From the NCBI RefSeq assembly GCF_900114845.1, contig NZ_FOUK01000004.1:372001-436000 (forward strand): a stretch of DNA of 64,000 nucleotides. Reading direction: 5' to 3'. The translations under genes were made by a program, and so were the position numbers. Source of the DNA: Pimelobacter simplex (lineage in GTDB: Bacteria; Actinomycetota; Actinomycetes; Propionibacteriales; Nocardioidaceae). Below the pieces are notes generated by a model that saw only the letters and a list, made by a program, of their open reading frames with translations, ran no database searches and was not told where the DNA came from. Positions 51,761 through 61,936 of this stretch are shown here, in pieces (the stretch's first letter is position 1; each line of letters starts with the position of its first letter).

Positions 51761-52632
51761 TCCTGGAGTTCCTGATCAACGCGGTCGGGCTGGGCGCGCT
51801 CTACGCCCTGCTGACGATCGGCGTCGCGCTGCTGTTCGGCGTGCTCGGCCTGATGAACTTCGCGTACGGCGAGCTCATCCTCGCCGGCGCGTTCGCGATG
51901 TACCTGTTCCGCGACCAGCCCTGGCCGTTCGCGCTGCTGATGGCGATCGTCTTCGCCGTCGTGGTGGCGCTCGTCAGCGAGCGGCTCGCCTTCCACCCCC
52001 TGCGCAACGCCGACCCGGTGACGCTGATGATCGCGTCGTTCGCGGTCAGCCTCGCGCTGCAGAGCCTGGCCCGGATGACCGTGCTGCCCCGCACCCGCGG
52101 CGTGCCGCCGGAGCGCTTCCTGTCGCACCGGGTGAGCATCCTCGGCGCCGACGTGAGCGTGCTCGACCTCGTCACCCTGGTGCTGTGCGGCCTGATGCTG
52201 CTCGTCGTCGCGTGGCTGATGGGCCGCACCAGCCTGGGCATCCAGCTGCGCGCCGCGGCCGAGGACTTCCGGATGGCGTCCAGCCTCGGCGTCAAGGCCA
52301 ACCTCGTCATCCCCGCGGCCTTCGTCATCGTCGGCGTGCTGTCGGCGATCGGCGGCGCGGTGCTCGTGGCCCGGCAGGGCTCGGTCGGCGCCGACATGGG
52401 CCTGCAGCCGATGCTCATCGGCGTCGTGGGCGCCGTCCTCGGTGGGATGAGCAGCCTCAAGGGCGCCGCACTCGGCGGCTTCCTGCTCGGTGCGGCGACG
52501 GCGCTCCTGGAGTCGCTGCTGCCGACCGACCTCATCGCGTTCCGCGACGCGTTCCTCTTCTCGGCGCTCATCGCGGTGCTCGTCGTCCGGCCCCAGGGCC
52601 TCCTCTCCGGTGCGAAGGTGCGTGTCTCGTGA
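51757..52632 (+). CDS. ABC importer permease (LivH-like)
   Basis: 291 residues, about eight membrane helices. AVGLGALYALLTIGVALLFGVLGLMNFAYGELILAGAF is the LivH entry (in part); GVLSAIGGAVLVARQGSVGADMG and VGAVLGGMSSLKGAALGGFLLG are the loop coupling to the ATPases. It overlaps both neighbours (ATGA, GTGA). Confidence 0.92.
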   Translation: MILEFLINAVGLGALYALLTIGVALLFGVLGLMNFAYGELILAGAFAMYLFRDQPWPFALLMAIVFAVVVALVSERLAFHPLRNADPVTLMIASFAVSLALQSLARMTVLPRTRGVPPERFLSHRVSILGADVSVLDLVTLVLCGLMLLVVAWLMGRTSLGIQLRAAAEDFRMASSLGVKANLVIPAAFVIVGVLSAIGGAVLVARQGSVGADMGLQPMLIGVVGAVLGGMSSLKGAALGGFLLGAATALLESLLPTDLIAFRDAFLFSALIAVLVVRPQGLLSGAKVRVS

Positions 52633-53714
52633 AGAACCTGAACCGTCTCCTCGCCGCGGTGCAGACGCCCGCGATCCTCGTCGGCCTCGTCCTGCTCGCC
52701 GCTCTCGTCGGCGTGACGGGCGACGTCACGACCGCCCGGGTGGCGACGCTCGCGCTGGTCTCGGTCGTCTTCGTCGTCGGCCTGTCGGTCTTCTCCGGCA
52801 ACTCCGGCGTGATGTCGTTCGGGCACGTCATGTTCATGGCGGCCGGCGCGTACACGACGGCGTACCTCACGATCCCGGTGCCCCTGAAGAAGACGCTCTT
52901 CTCCGATCTGCCCGGCTGGCTGTCGTGGCTGGCCGAGGTGCACAGCAGCTTCCCCGTCGCTCTGCTGGCCGGCGGCCTCGTCGCCGCCGTCGTCGGCCTG
53001 GTGACGGCGCCCGTCGTCGCCCGCCTCAGCGGCCTGCAGTCGGGCATCGCGACGCTGGCGATGCTGCTCATCACCTACAACGTCCTCAACAGCTGGACCG
53101 AGGTGACCCGCGGCTCGTCGAGCATGATCGGCATCCCCCGCGGGACGACGACCTGGTGGGCGTTCGGCGTCGCCGCGGCCGCCGTCGTCGTGGCCTGGCT
53201 GTATCGCTGCTCGCGCAGTGGCCTCCAGCTCCGCGCCTCCCGAGAGGACTTCTGGGCTGCGCAGGCCTCCGGCATCGCCGTCGGCCGCCACCGCGCGACC
53301 GCCTGGGTGCTCAGCGCCCTGGTCTGCGGCCTGGCCGGCGCGCTCTACGCCGGCTACCTGACGTCGTTCAACGTCAACGGCTTCTTCCTCACCGCGACCT
53401 TCTCGTTCGTCGTGATGATCGTGCTCGGCGGCTACCTCTCGCTCAGCGGCGCCGTCGTCGGCGCCCTGGCCGTGAGCGCGCTCCAGGAGGTCCTGCGACG
53501 CTTCCAGGACGGCCAGTTCACGGGCGGCAACGAGCTGCCGGCCGGCGTGGCCGACCTGATCGTGGCGGCGGTGCTGCTCGTGGTCCTGGTGAAGGCGCCG
53601 TACGGGCTGATGGGGGTGCGCGAGCTGCGGCTGCCGCGCCTCACGCGCCGCGGCCGGGGCGACGCCGAGCGGTCCGCTGACGCGACGGCGAAGGAGCCGG
53701 TCAGCGTCGCCTGA
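52629..53714 (+). CDS. ABC importer permease (LivM-like)
   Basis: 361 residues, about nine membrane helices. VVGLSVFSGNSGVMSFGHVMFMAAGAYTTAYLT and RASREDFWAAQASGIAVGRHRATAWVLSALVCGLAGALYAG (each in part) are the LivM landmarks. The C-terminal 30 residues are charged and disordered. It closes the operon and a 24-bp stem hairpin follows. Confidence 0.92.
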   Translation: MKNLNRLLAAVQTPAILVGLVLLAALVGVTGDVTTARVATLALVSVVFVVGLSVFSGNSGVMSFGHVMFMAAGAYTTAYLTIPVPLKKTLFSDLPGWLSWLAEVHSSFPVALLAGGLVAAVVGLVTAPVVARLSGLQSGIATLAMLLITYNVLNSWTEVTRGSSSMIGIPRGTTTWWAFGVAAAAVVVAWLYRCSRSGLQLRASREDFWAAQASGIAVGRHRATAWVLSALVCGLAGALYAGYLTSFNVNGFFLTATFSFVVMIVLGGYLSLSGAVVGALAVSALQEVLRRFQDGQFTGGNELPAGVADLIVAAVLLVVLVKAPYGLMGVRELRLPRLTRRGRGDAERSADATAKEPVSVA

Positions 53715-53736
53715 GCCTGCTGAGCCCGCTGAGCGG

Positions 53737-53786
53737 GAGTCGTGTGCCTGAGAACTCGCCTGGGCGGGTTCTCGGGCACACGACTC
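53737..53786. terminator. Long hairpin between convergent operon ends
   Basis: A 24-bp stem (53737-53760 with 53763-53786) with two G-T pairs and a 2-nt loop. The outer part is GAGTCGTGTGCC and its complement. It lies between the end of the importer operon and the stop of the RpiR gene and can serve both. Confidence 0.78.
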
Positions 53787-53799
53787 TGCTCGCCGGCGA

Positions 53800-54651
53800 C
53801 TACTCCGGCGACTCCTCCAGCAGCTCGAGCCGCTTCACCCCCGCCTCGCCGAGCTCGGCCGCGACGGCCGCGACGATGCTCTCGGTGAGCGCCATCGACG
53901 CGACGAGCGAGTCGAAGGGGGACGCCGAGTCGACCCGGGTCGGCAGGACGACGCGCGCGATCTTGGCGATCGGCGAGAGCCAGTTGTCGGTCATCAGGCA
54001 GACGGTCGCGCCGCGGGCGGCCATCCGCTCGGCGAAGCCGAGGTTCTGCTCGGTGTAGCGGCGGTAGTCGTAGATCACGAAGACCGTGCTCCCCGAGGCG
54101 TCCGCGATCGTCGTCCGGCGGTCGAGGTCGTCGTTGCTGACGTGGTGGACGCCGGAGCGGAGCAGCCGCAGGTGGGCGACGAGGTACTCGGAGACCGAGC
54201 CGCTGAAGCGGCCGCCGGCCACCCGGACCTCGCGGCCCGGGTCGCACAGCAGCTTGACCAGCTTGGCGAACTCCGACTCCGGGAGCTCGTCGTACGACGC
54301 CGAGAGCATCGCCGCGAACGCCTGGTGGGTCTCGGTGAGCACGCCCTCCTCTGAGGGACCGCCCTTCTCGGGGTACTGCTTGAGGGGTGAGCCCAGCTCG
54401 CCGTTGAGCTCGTGGACCAGTGCCCGCTGGAAGGCGGGGAAGCCGGGGAAGCCCAGTCGGGTCACGAAGCGGACGACGGTGGGCGGGCTGACCGAGGCCG
54501 CCGACGCGAGGTCGACGACGGTGGTCAGGCCGGCCGTGGGGTACTGCGCGAGCAGTGCCCGCCCGACCTTGCGCTCGCTGTTGCTGAGCTCGTCGAGCGT
54601 GGCCATGAGCAGCTTGCGCACCGACGCGTGTCCGCCGGGGATGTCAGTCAC
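53800..54651 (-). CDS. RpiR/MurR-family transcriptional regulator
   Basis: 283 residues. The N-terminal helix-turn-helix is ASVSPPTVVRFVTRLGFPGFPAFQ at about 50-75; the SIS sugar-isomerase-like domain starts near residue 130 (REVRVAGGRFSGSVSEYLVAHLRLLRSG) and continues to STVFVIYDYRRYTEQN. RpiR regulators sense phosphorylated sugars or small metabolites. It stands between the importer operon and pruA-rocD-gdh, both of which have similar upstream 17-bp elements, so it is the main candidate for their control. GTG 54651; TAGGTT 6 nt upstream. Confidence 0.88.
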   Translation of the reverse strand: MTDIPGGHASVRKLLMATLDELSNSERKVGRALLAQYPTAGLTTVVDLASAASVSPPTVVRFVTRLGFPGFPAFQRALVHELNGELGSPLKQYPEKGGPSEEGVLTETHQAFAAMLSASYDELPESEFAKLVKLLCDPGREVRVAGGRFSGSVSEYLVAHLRLLRSGVHHVSNDDLDRRTTIADASGSTVFVIYDYRRYTEQNLGFAERMAARGATVCLMTDNWLSPIAKIARVVLPTRVDSASPFDSLVASMALTESIVAAVAAELGEAGVKRLELLEESPE

Positions 54652-54699
54652 TGTCCGAACCTAACGCAGCCGCCGGTGTCGGGCCCGATCATCGCCGGA

Positions 54700-56373
<1,674 letters not shown>

Positions 56374-56388
56374 GGGTTCCTCCTGATT

Positions 56389-56405
56389 CGTAACAGAGAT
56401 TTCAG
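56389..56405. promoter_or_regulatory. 17-bp element upstream of pruA and rocD
   Basis: CGTAACAGAGATTTCAG matches the MftD-like promoter element (44885-44901) at 13 of 17 positions. It covers the expected pruA transcription start, just after TATTCT (56409-56404, reverse strand), a good -10 box. Confidence 0.55.
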
Positions 56406-56414
56406 AATAGCCCC

Positions 56415-56449
56415 TTGCGAACCAAAGTGGAATGAATCATTCTATCCAC
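56415..56449 (+). promoter_or_regulatory. Promoter of the rocD operon with a palindrome
   Basis: TTGCGA (56415-56420), 17 bp, CATTCT (56438-56443), then 6 nt to the ATG at 56450: a leaderless start. GAATGA-A-TCATTC (56430-56442) is a perfect palindrome overlapping the -10, a candidate operator. Confidence 0.62.
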
Positions 56450-57721
56450 ATGACGACGACCACCGCCGTGTCCAGCGCCCCCGGGACGACGCCGCCGGAG
56501 GGCGCCGACCCGGGCTCCACCGCGTCCCACATCGCGCGCACCGAGACGCACGCCGCGCACAACTACCACCCGCTGCCCGTCGTCCTCGCCTCCGGCGAGG
56601 GCGCCTGGGTCACCGACGTCGAGGGCAACCGCTACCTCGACTGCCTCGCCGGCTACTCCGCGCTCAACTTCGGCCACGGCCACCCGCGCCTGGTCGCCCG
56701 CGCCGCCGCGCAGCTGCAGCGGCTCACGCTGACCAGCCGGGCGTTCTTCAACGACCAGCTCGGCCCGTTCGCGCAGGCCCTCGCCGAGCTCACCGGCAAG
56801 GACATGGTGCTGCCGATGAACTCCGGCGCCGAGGCCGTCGAGACCGCCATCAAGGTCAGCCGCAAGTGGGGCTACCAGGTCAAGGGCGTCGCGCCGGGCA
56901 CGGCGAAGATCATCACGATGCACGGCAACTTCCACGGCCGGACCACCACGATCGTCAGCTTCTCCGACGACGACGAGGCGACCGCCGACTACGGCCCGTT
57001 CACGCCGGGCTTCGTCAGCGTCCCCTATGGCGACATCGACGCCGTGGCTGCCGCTATCGACGACTCGACCGTCGCCGTGCTCTTCGAGCCGATCCAGGGC
57101 GAGGGCGGGGTCGTCGTCCCCACCGAGGGCTTCCTGCCGGCGCTGCGCGCGCTGTGCACCGAGCGCAACGTGCTCATGGTCGCCGACGAGATCCAGTCCG
57201 GTCTCGCCCGGACCGGGCGCACCTTCGCCTGCGACCACGACGACGTCGTCCCGGACGTCTACGTGCTCGGCAAGGCGCTCGGCGGCGGGCTCTACCCGGT
57301 CTCCGCGATCGCCGCCGACAGGGACGTGCTGGACGTCGTCCGTCCCGGCACGCACGGCTCGACCTTCGGCGGCAACCCGCTCGCCGCCGCCATCGGCCAC
57401 GAGGTGGTCCAGCTGCTCGCGACCGGCGAGTTCCAGGAGCGCGCGCAGGTCCTCGGCGCGCGGCTCGAGAAGGGCCTGCGCGAGCTGATCGGGACCGGCC
57501 TGGTCGCCGTCCGGGTGCGGGGGCTGTGGGCCGGCGTGGACGTCGACCCGTCCCTGCTCACCGGTCGCCAGGTCTGCGAGGGCCTGATGCGGCACGGCAT
57601 CCTCGCCAAGGACACGCACGGCTCGACGGTGCGCTTCGCGCCGCCGCTGGTCGCCACCGAGTCCGACATCGACCTCCTCGTCACCACGCTGCGCACCGTG
57701 CTGGAGGAAGCGCGCCGATGA
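56450..57721 (+). CDS. rocD: Ornithine aminotransferase
   Basis: 423 residues. PMNSGAEAVETAIKVSRKWGY is the classical ornithine aminotransferase PLP-phosphate segment; VLMVADEIQSGLARTG has the Asp-Glu pair (D246, E247); VLGKALGGGLYPVSA contains the PLP lysine K275; GSTFGGNPLA closes the site. It converts ornithine and 2-oxoglutarate to glutamate semialdehyde and glutamate. ATG 56450 is preferred over the ATG at 56432, which lies inside the palindrome and would be 5' of the leaderless start. Confidence 0.92.
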   Translation: MTTTTAVSSAPGTTPPEGADPGSTASHIARTETHAAHNYHPLPVVLASGEGAWVTDVEGNRYLDCLAGYSALNFGHGHPRLVARAAAQLQRLTLTSRAFFNDQLGPFAQALAELTGKDMVLPMNSGAEAVETAIKVSRKWGYQVKGVAPGTAKIITMHGNFHGRTTTIVSFSDDDEATADYGPFTPGFVSVPYGDIDAVAAAIDDSTVAVLFEPIQGEGGVVVPTEGFLPALRALCTERNVLMVADEIQSGLARTGRTFACDHDDVVPDVYVLGKALGGGLYPVSAIAADRDVLDVVRPGTHGSTFGGNPLAAAIGHEVVQLLATGEFQERAQVLGARLEKGLRELIGTGLVAVRVRGLWAGVDVDPSLLTGRQVCEGLMRHGILAKDTHGSTVRFAPPLVATESDIDLLVTTLRTVLEEARR

Positions 57722-58992
57722 CCGCCACGCTCGCGGCTCCGGTCCAGGACCGGAACCCGCTCGTCGCCGCGCGCAGCCAGCTCGCCGACGCCATCGCGCT
57801 GCTCGACTACGGCCCGGGCATGCTCGACATGCTCGGCACCCCGCGCCGCGAGGTGACCGTCTCGGTGCCCCTCCGCCGCGACGACGGCAGCGTCGAGGTG
57901 CTCATCGGGCACCGCGTCCAGCACAACCTGTCCCGCGGCCCGGCCAAGGGCGGCGTCCGGTTCGGCCCCCACGTCTCGCTGGACGAGGTCCGGGCACTGG
58001 CGATGTGGATGACCTGGAAGTGCGCGCTGGTCAACATCCCCTACGGCGGCGCGAAGGGCGGCGTCACCCTCGACCCGCGTCAGTACTCGCGCGGCGAGCT
58101 GCAGCGCGTGACCCGCCGCTACACCTCCGAGCTGATGCCGCTCCTCGGGCCCACCACCGACATCCCCGCGCCCGACATCGGCACCGACGAGCAGGTCATG
58201 TCCTGGATGATGGACACCTACTCCGTCAACCGCGGCCACACCGTGCTCGGCGTCGTCACCGGCAAGCCCGTCGCCCTCGGCGGCTCGCTCGGCCGGGCCA
58301 GCGCCACCTCGCGCGGCGTCGTCCACGTGGCGCTCGCGGCGCTCGGCCACCGCGGCATCGCCGTCCGCGGTGCCACGGCCGCGGTCCAGGGCTTCGGCAA
58401 GGTCGGCCGCGACGCCGCCCGCCTCCTCGCCGACGCCGGCGTCCGGGTGCTCGCCGTCAGCGACCAGTACGGCGCGGTCCACGACCCCGCCGGGCTCGAC
58501 GTACCGGCCCTCATGGAGCACGTCGACAGCACCGGCAGCGTGGTCGGCTTCGCCGCCTCCGAGCCGATGGACGCCGGTGACGACCTCCTCTACCTCGACG
58601 TCGACCTGCTCGTCCCGGCCGCCGTCGAGGCGGTCATCAACGCCGACAACGCCCACCGGGTGCAGGCCTCCGTCATCGCCGAGGGCGCCAACGGCCCCAC
58701 CACCCCCGCCGCGGACGAGGTGCTCGCCGAGGCCGGTGTGCTCGTCGTACCGGACATCCTGGCGAACGCCGGCGGCGTGATCGTGTCGTACTTCGAGTGG
58801 GTCCAGGCCAACCAGGCCTACTGGTGGAGCGAGGACGACGTCAACGCCCGCCTCGCCGAGCGCATGCAGTCGGCCTGGGAGGGCGTCGTCGCGTACGCCG
58901 AGCGGCGCGCCATCTCGCTGCGGCGGGCGGCCACCACGCTCGCGGTCGAGACGGTCGCGAACGCGCACCTGGCGCGGGGGCTCTACCCGTAG
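57718..58992 (+). CDS. Glutamate dehydrogenase (Glu/Leu/Phe/Val dehydrogenase family)
   Basis: 424 residues. ALVNIPYGGAKGGVTLDPRQYS contains the catalytic lysine region; VAALGHRGIAVRGATAAVQGFGKVGRDAARL is the NAD(P)-binding loop (in part); ILANAGGVIVSYFEWVQ is a family signature. It deaminates glutamate to 2-oxoglutarate. ATGA overlap with rocD makes an ornithine-to-2-oxoglutarate operon together with pruA. Confidence 0.92.
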   Translation: MTATLAAPVQDRNPLVAARSQLADAIALLDYGPGMLDMLGTPRREVTVSVPLRRDDGSVEVLIGHRVQHNLSRGPAKGGVRFGPHVSLDEVRALAMWMTWKCALVNIPYGGAKGGVTLDPRQYSRGELQRVTRRYTSELMPLLGPTTDIPAPDIGTDEQVMSWMMDTYSVNRGHTVLGVVTGKPVALGGSLGRASATSRGVVHVALAALGHRGIAVRGATAAVQGFGKVGRDAARLLADAGVRVLAVSDQYGAVHDPAGLDVPALMEHVDSTGSVVGFAASEPMDAGDDLLYLDVDLLVPAAVEAVINADNAHRVQASVIAEGANGPTTPAADEVLAEAGVLVVPDILANAGGVIVSYFEWVQANQAYWWSEDDVNARLAERMQSAWEGVVAYAERRAISLRRAATTLAVETVANAHLARGLYP

Positions 58993-58998
58993 CAGGGA

Positions 58999-59391
58999 AT
59001 GATCGGCGCCGTGGTGCGCGGCGTGATCGACGGAGTGGGACTGGTCGTCCTGGTCGTGCTGGTACTCCGCGCCGTGCCCCACCTCTCGGCGAAGGCGCTG
59101 TGGTTCGGCACGGCCGCGGTGCTGGGCCCGCTGGTCACCCAGCTCTCGCTCAGCAGCCGCGGGTACCGGGCGTCCATCTCGCTCGACCTCGCCTACGTGG
59201 CGATCGTCGTGGTCACGGCGGTGTGGTCCCGGGGCGGCGTCTGGCGCTACTTCCCCGAGGCCTACCGGCGTCCCGGCTCTCCCGGGGCCACCCTGCCGAA
59301 GACGGACATCGGGTGGACGGGTGGCGTGGCGATCATCGCGCTCTTCCTCCTGCTCGAGCACTTCGTCGGGAGCGGCATCACCGGCGAGTGA
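58999..59391 (+). CDS. Small membrane protein
   Basis: 130 residues with four hydrophobic segments (VVRGVIDGVGLVVLVVLVLRAV; LWFGTAAVLGPLVTQLSL; SLDLAYVAIVVVTAVW; GGVAIIALFLLLEHFV). No family recognised. It begins 6 bp after the dehydrogenase stop and could be part of that operon. Confidence 0.6.
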   Translation: MIGAVVRGVIDGVGLVVLVVLVLRAVPHLSAKALWFGTAAVLGPLVTQLSLSSRGYRASISLDLAYVAIVVVTAVWSRGGVWRYFPEAYRRPGSPGATLPKTDIGWTGGVAIIALFLLLEHFVGSGITGE

Positions 59392-59413
59392 CCGAAGCAC
59401 TACTGTCGGCCGG

Positions 59414-60202
59414 GTGACCGACGCACCCCTCGACGCACCACTGAGAGTCCTCGTCACCGGCGCCGCCTCCGGGCTCGGCGCGGCCCTCGCGGCCGCCTGG
59501 GAGGCCCGGGGTGCCCAGGTGCTCCGCACCGACCGCGCCGCCGACGACGCCGGCATCCACCCGCTCGACATCACCAGCGACGCCGACTGGGCCGCGGCGC
59601 GCGAGCACGTCGAGCGAACCTGGGGCGGGCTTGACGTCCTGGTCAACAACGCCGGCATCGCCGGTGGGGGGCGGCTCGACGTGGCCGGGATGGACGAGTG
59701 GCAGCGGCTGGTCGAGATCAACCTGCTCGGTGCGGTGCGGGGGACGGCGACGTTCACGCCGGTCTTCAAGCGCCAGCGGAGCGGGCGGGTCGTCAACGTC
59801 GCCTCGCTCGCCGGCCTCGTGCACCCGGCGGGGATGGCGGGCTACAACGCGACCAAGGCGGCGGTCGTCGCCCTGACCGAGACGACCGGCCACGAGCTGG
59901 CGTCGTACGGCGTGACGGCGCACGTGGTGTGCCCGTCGTACTTCCGGACCAACCTGATGGCGGGCGTCGAGGGACGCGACGCGGCGCTGCAGACCGTGAT
60001 GACGCGGCTCGTCGAGGACAGCCCGCTCGGGGCCGACGACATCGCGGCGGCCGTGCTCGACGCGATCGACGCCGGCACCGAGATGATCCTGCCCGACCCG
60101 GCCGCGCGCTCGGCGTACGAGCTGAAGGTGAGCGACCGGGCGTCGTACGACGCGGTGATGCGCGCGCAGGCCCGCAAGCTGGAGGCGATCGCCGATGAGT
60201 GA
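59414..60202 (+). CDS. Short-chain dehydrogenase/reductase
   Basis: 262 residues. Cofactor loop TGAASGLG (15-22), NNAG, the catalytic YNATK (Tyr and Lys), and SLAGLVHPAGMAGYNATKAAV. The C-terminal region has VCPSYFRTNL and a helical tail. NAD(P) oxidoreductase; the substrate is unknown. TACTGT (59401-59406) 7 nt before GTG. It overlaps the phosphotransferase gene by 8 bp. Confidence 0.9.
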   Translation: MTDAPLDAPLRVLVTGAASGLGAALAAAWEARGAQVLRTDRAADDAGIHPLDITSDADWAAAREHVERTWGGLDVLVNNAGIAGGGRLDVAGMDEWQRLVEINLLGAVRGTATFTPVFKRQRSGRVVNVASLAGLVHPAGMAGYNATKAAVVALTETTGHELASYGVTAHVVCPSYFRTNLMAGVEGRDAALQTVMTRLVEDSPLGADDIAAAVLDAIDAGTEMILPDPAARSAYELKVSDRASYDAVMRAQARKLEAIADE

Positions 60203-61238
60203 CGACTCCCGTCCGGTCCGCGACGAGGACGCCTTCGACGTCCGCGCGGTCGAGAAGTGGCTCGGGCGCGGGGTGATCACCGAGGTGCGCCAGTTCCCCG
60301 GCGGCGCCTCGAACCTGACGTACCTGCTGACGATGGCCGAGGGGCCGGCGCTCATCCTGCGTCGTCCTCCGGTGGGCACCAAGGCCAAGGGCGCCCACGA
60401 CATGGGCCGCGAGTACCGCATCCAGGACGCGCTCGCCCCGGTCTTCCCCCAGGTCCCGGCGATGGTCGCCTACGCCACCGAGGCCGACAGCCCCATCGGC
60501 AGCGAGCTCTACGTGATGGAGCGGCTCGACGGCCGCATCCCGCGGCGCGACTTCGGCTTCCCGGTCTCGCCGGAGCAGGCCTCGGCGCTGTGCGACGCGG
60601 CGGTCGACACGCTCGTCGCGCTGCACTCGATCGACGTGTCCGCCGTCCCGGGCCTGGCGGCGCTCGACAAGGGCGACGGGTACGTCGCCCGCCAGATCGG
60701 CGGCTGGACGCAGCGTCTCGCCAACGCCCGCACCGACGACACCGGCGACTGGTCGGACATCACGGGCTGGCTCGCCGACAACCAGCCCGCCGACTCCGGC
60801 TCGGCGATGATCCACAACGACTTCCGCTTCGACAACCTGGTCCTCGCCGAGGACGACCCGACGCGCGTCGTCGGGGTCCTCGACTGGGAGCTGGCGACCG
60901 TCGGCGACCCGCTGATGGACCTCGGCTGCACGCTCGCCTACTGGGTCCAGGCCGACGACGACGAGTTCTTCCTCGCGTTCCGCCGCCAGCCCACGACCAC
61001 GCCGGGCATGTGGACCCGCGAGCAGCTCGTCGACGCCTACCTGTCGCGCCGCGGCCTCACCCTCAGCGACGACGAGCTGCGGTTCTACGAGGTCTACGGC
61101 CTGTTCCGGCTCGCCGTGATCGCGCAGCAGATCTGGTACCGCTACGCCACCGGCCAGACCACCAACGAGGCGTACGCCGCGTTCGGGCCGGCCGTCGGCT
61201 ACCTCGAGGCGCGCTGCCGCCGGATCCTGTTCGGCTGA
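60195..61238 (+). CDS. Phosphotransferase family protein (APH/ACAD10-like kinase)
   Basis: 347 residues, kinase fold. MIHNDFRFDNLVLAEDDP is the catalytic loop (HxDxxxxN) and VGVLDWELATVGDPLMDLG supplies the metal-binding Asp. In many bacteria such genes sit next to acyl-CoA dehydrogenases and SDRs and are thought to phosphorylate hydroxyacyl compounds. ATG overlaps the SDR end. Confidence 0.85.
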   Translation: MSDDSRPVRDEDAFDVRAVEKWLGRGVITEVRQFPGGASNLTYLLTMAEGPALILRRPPVGTKAKGAHDMGREYRIQDALAPVFPQVPAMVAYATEADSPIGSELYVMERLDGRIPRRDFGFPVSPEQASALCDAAVDTLVALHSIDVSAVPGLAALDKGDGYVARQIGGWTQRLANARTDDTGDWSDITGWLADNQPADSGSAMIHNDFRFDNLVLAEDDPTRVVGVLDWELATVGDPLMDLGCTLAYWVQADDDEFFLAFRRQPTTTPGMWTREQLVDAYLSRRGLTLSDDELRFYEVYGLFRLAVIAQQIWYRYATGQTTNEAYAAFGPAVGYLEARCRRILFG

Positions 61239-61249
61239 GGGGGCGCACG

Positions 61250-61927
61250 ATGGGTGTTCTCCTGCTGGTCCGCCACGGCCAGGCGTCCTTCGGCGCCGAC
61301 GACTACGACGTCCTCTCCGAGACCGGGTGGGAGCAGGGCCGCACGCTCGGCCGCTGGCTCGCCGCCCAGGACGGACCGCTGCCCGTGTCCGCCGTGCACG
61401 GCGGCATGCGCCGGCACCGCGAGACCTGGGAGGCCCTCGCCGAGGGTGCCGGGCTCTCCCTGACCGCCGACGTCGACGAGGACTGGGCGGAGTTCGACCA
61501 CACCGCCGTCCTCGCCCGCCACGCCGCGCTGACCGGCGGCGTGGTCGACCACGGCGTCGACCGCCGCGCCTTCCAGGAGCAGTTCGAGATCTCCACCGCG
61601 CACTGGTCCGCCGCCGGCCCCGACGCCGGCTACCCCGAGCCGTACGACGCCTTCGTGGCCCGCGCCCGGACCGCCCTCCACGCCGCCGCCGCTCGCCCCG
61701 GACCCACGCTCGTCGTCACGTCCGGGGGAGTGATCGCCGCGCTGGCTGCGCTGCTCGTCGTACCGGAGGGTGGGGCGGGGACGGTGCTCGGGCCGGTGTG
61801 GGCGCGGTTCAACACGGTCATCGCGAACACGTCGGTGACGCGCGTGATCGTCGGCAAGACCGGGGCGCGGCTGCTCACGTTCAACGAGCACCCGCACGTC
61901 GGCACGGAGCTGCTGACCTACCGGTGA
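61250..61927 (+). CDS. Histidine phosphatase family protein
   Basis: 225 residues. LLLVRHGQASF is the phosphohistidine motif, with GWEQGRTLGRWL, a second catalytic region ISTAHWSA and TLVVTSGGVIAALAALL near the end. It follows the phosphotransferase gene by 11 bp and probably acts on the same phosphorylated intermediates. Confidence 0.88.
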   Translation: MGVLLLVRHGQASFGADDYDVLSETGWEQGRTLGRWLAAQDGPLPVSAVHGGMRRHRETWEALAEGAGLSLTADVDEDWAEFDHTAVLARHAALTGGVVDHGVDRRAFQEQFEISTAHWSAAGPDAGYPEPYDAFVARARTALHAAAARPGPTLVVTSGGVIAALAALLVVPEGGAGTVLGPVWARFNTVIANTSVTRVIVGKTGARLLTFNEHPHVGTELLTYR

Positions 61928-61936
61928 GGTGAGCCC

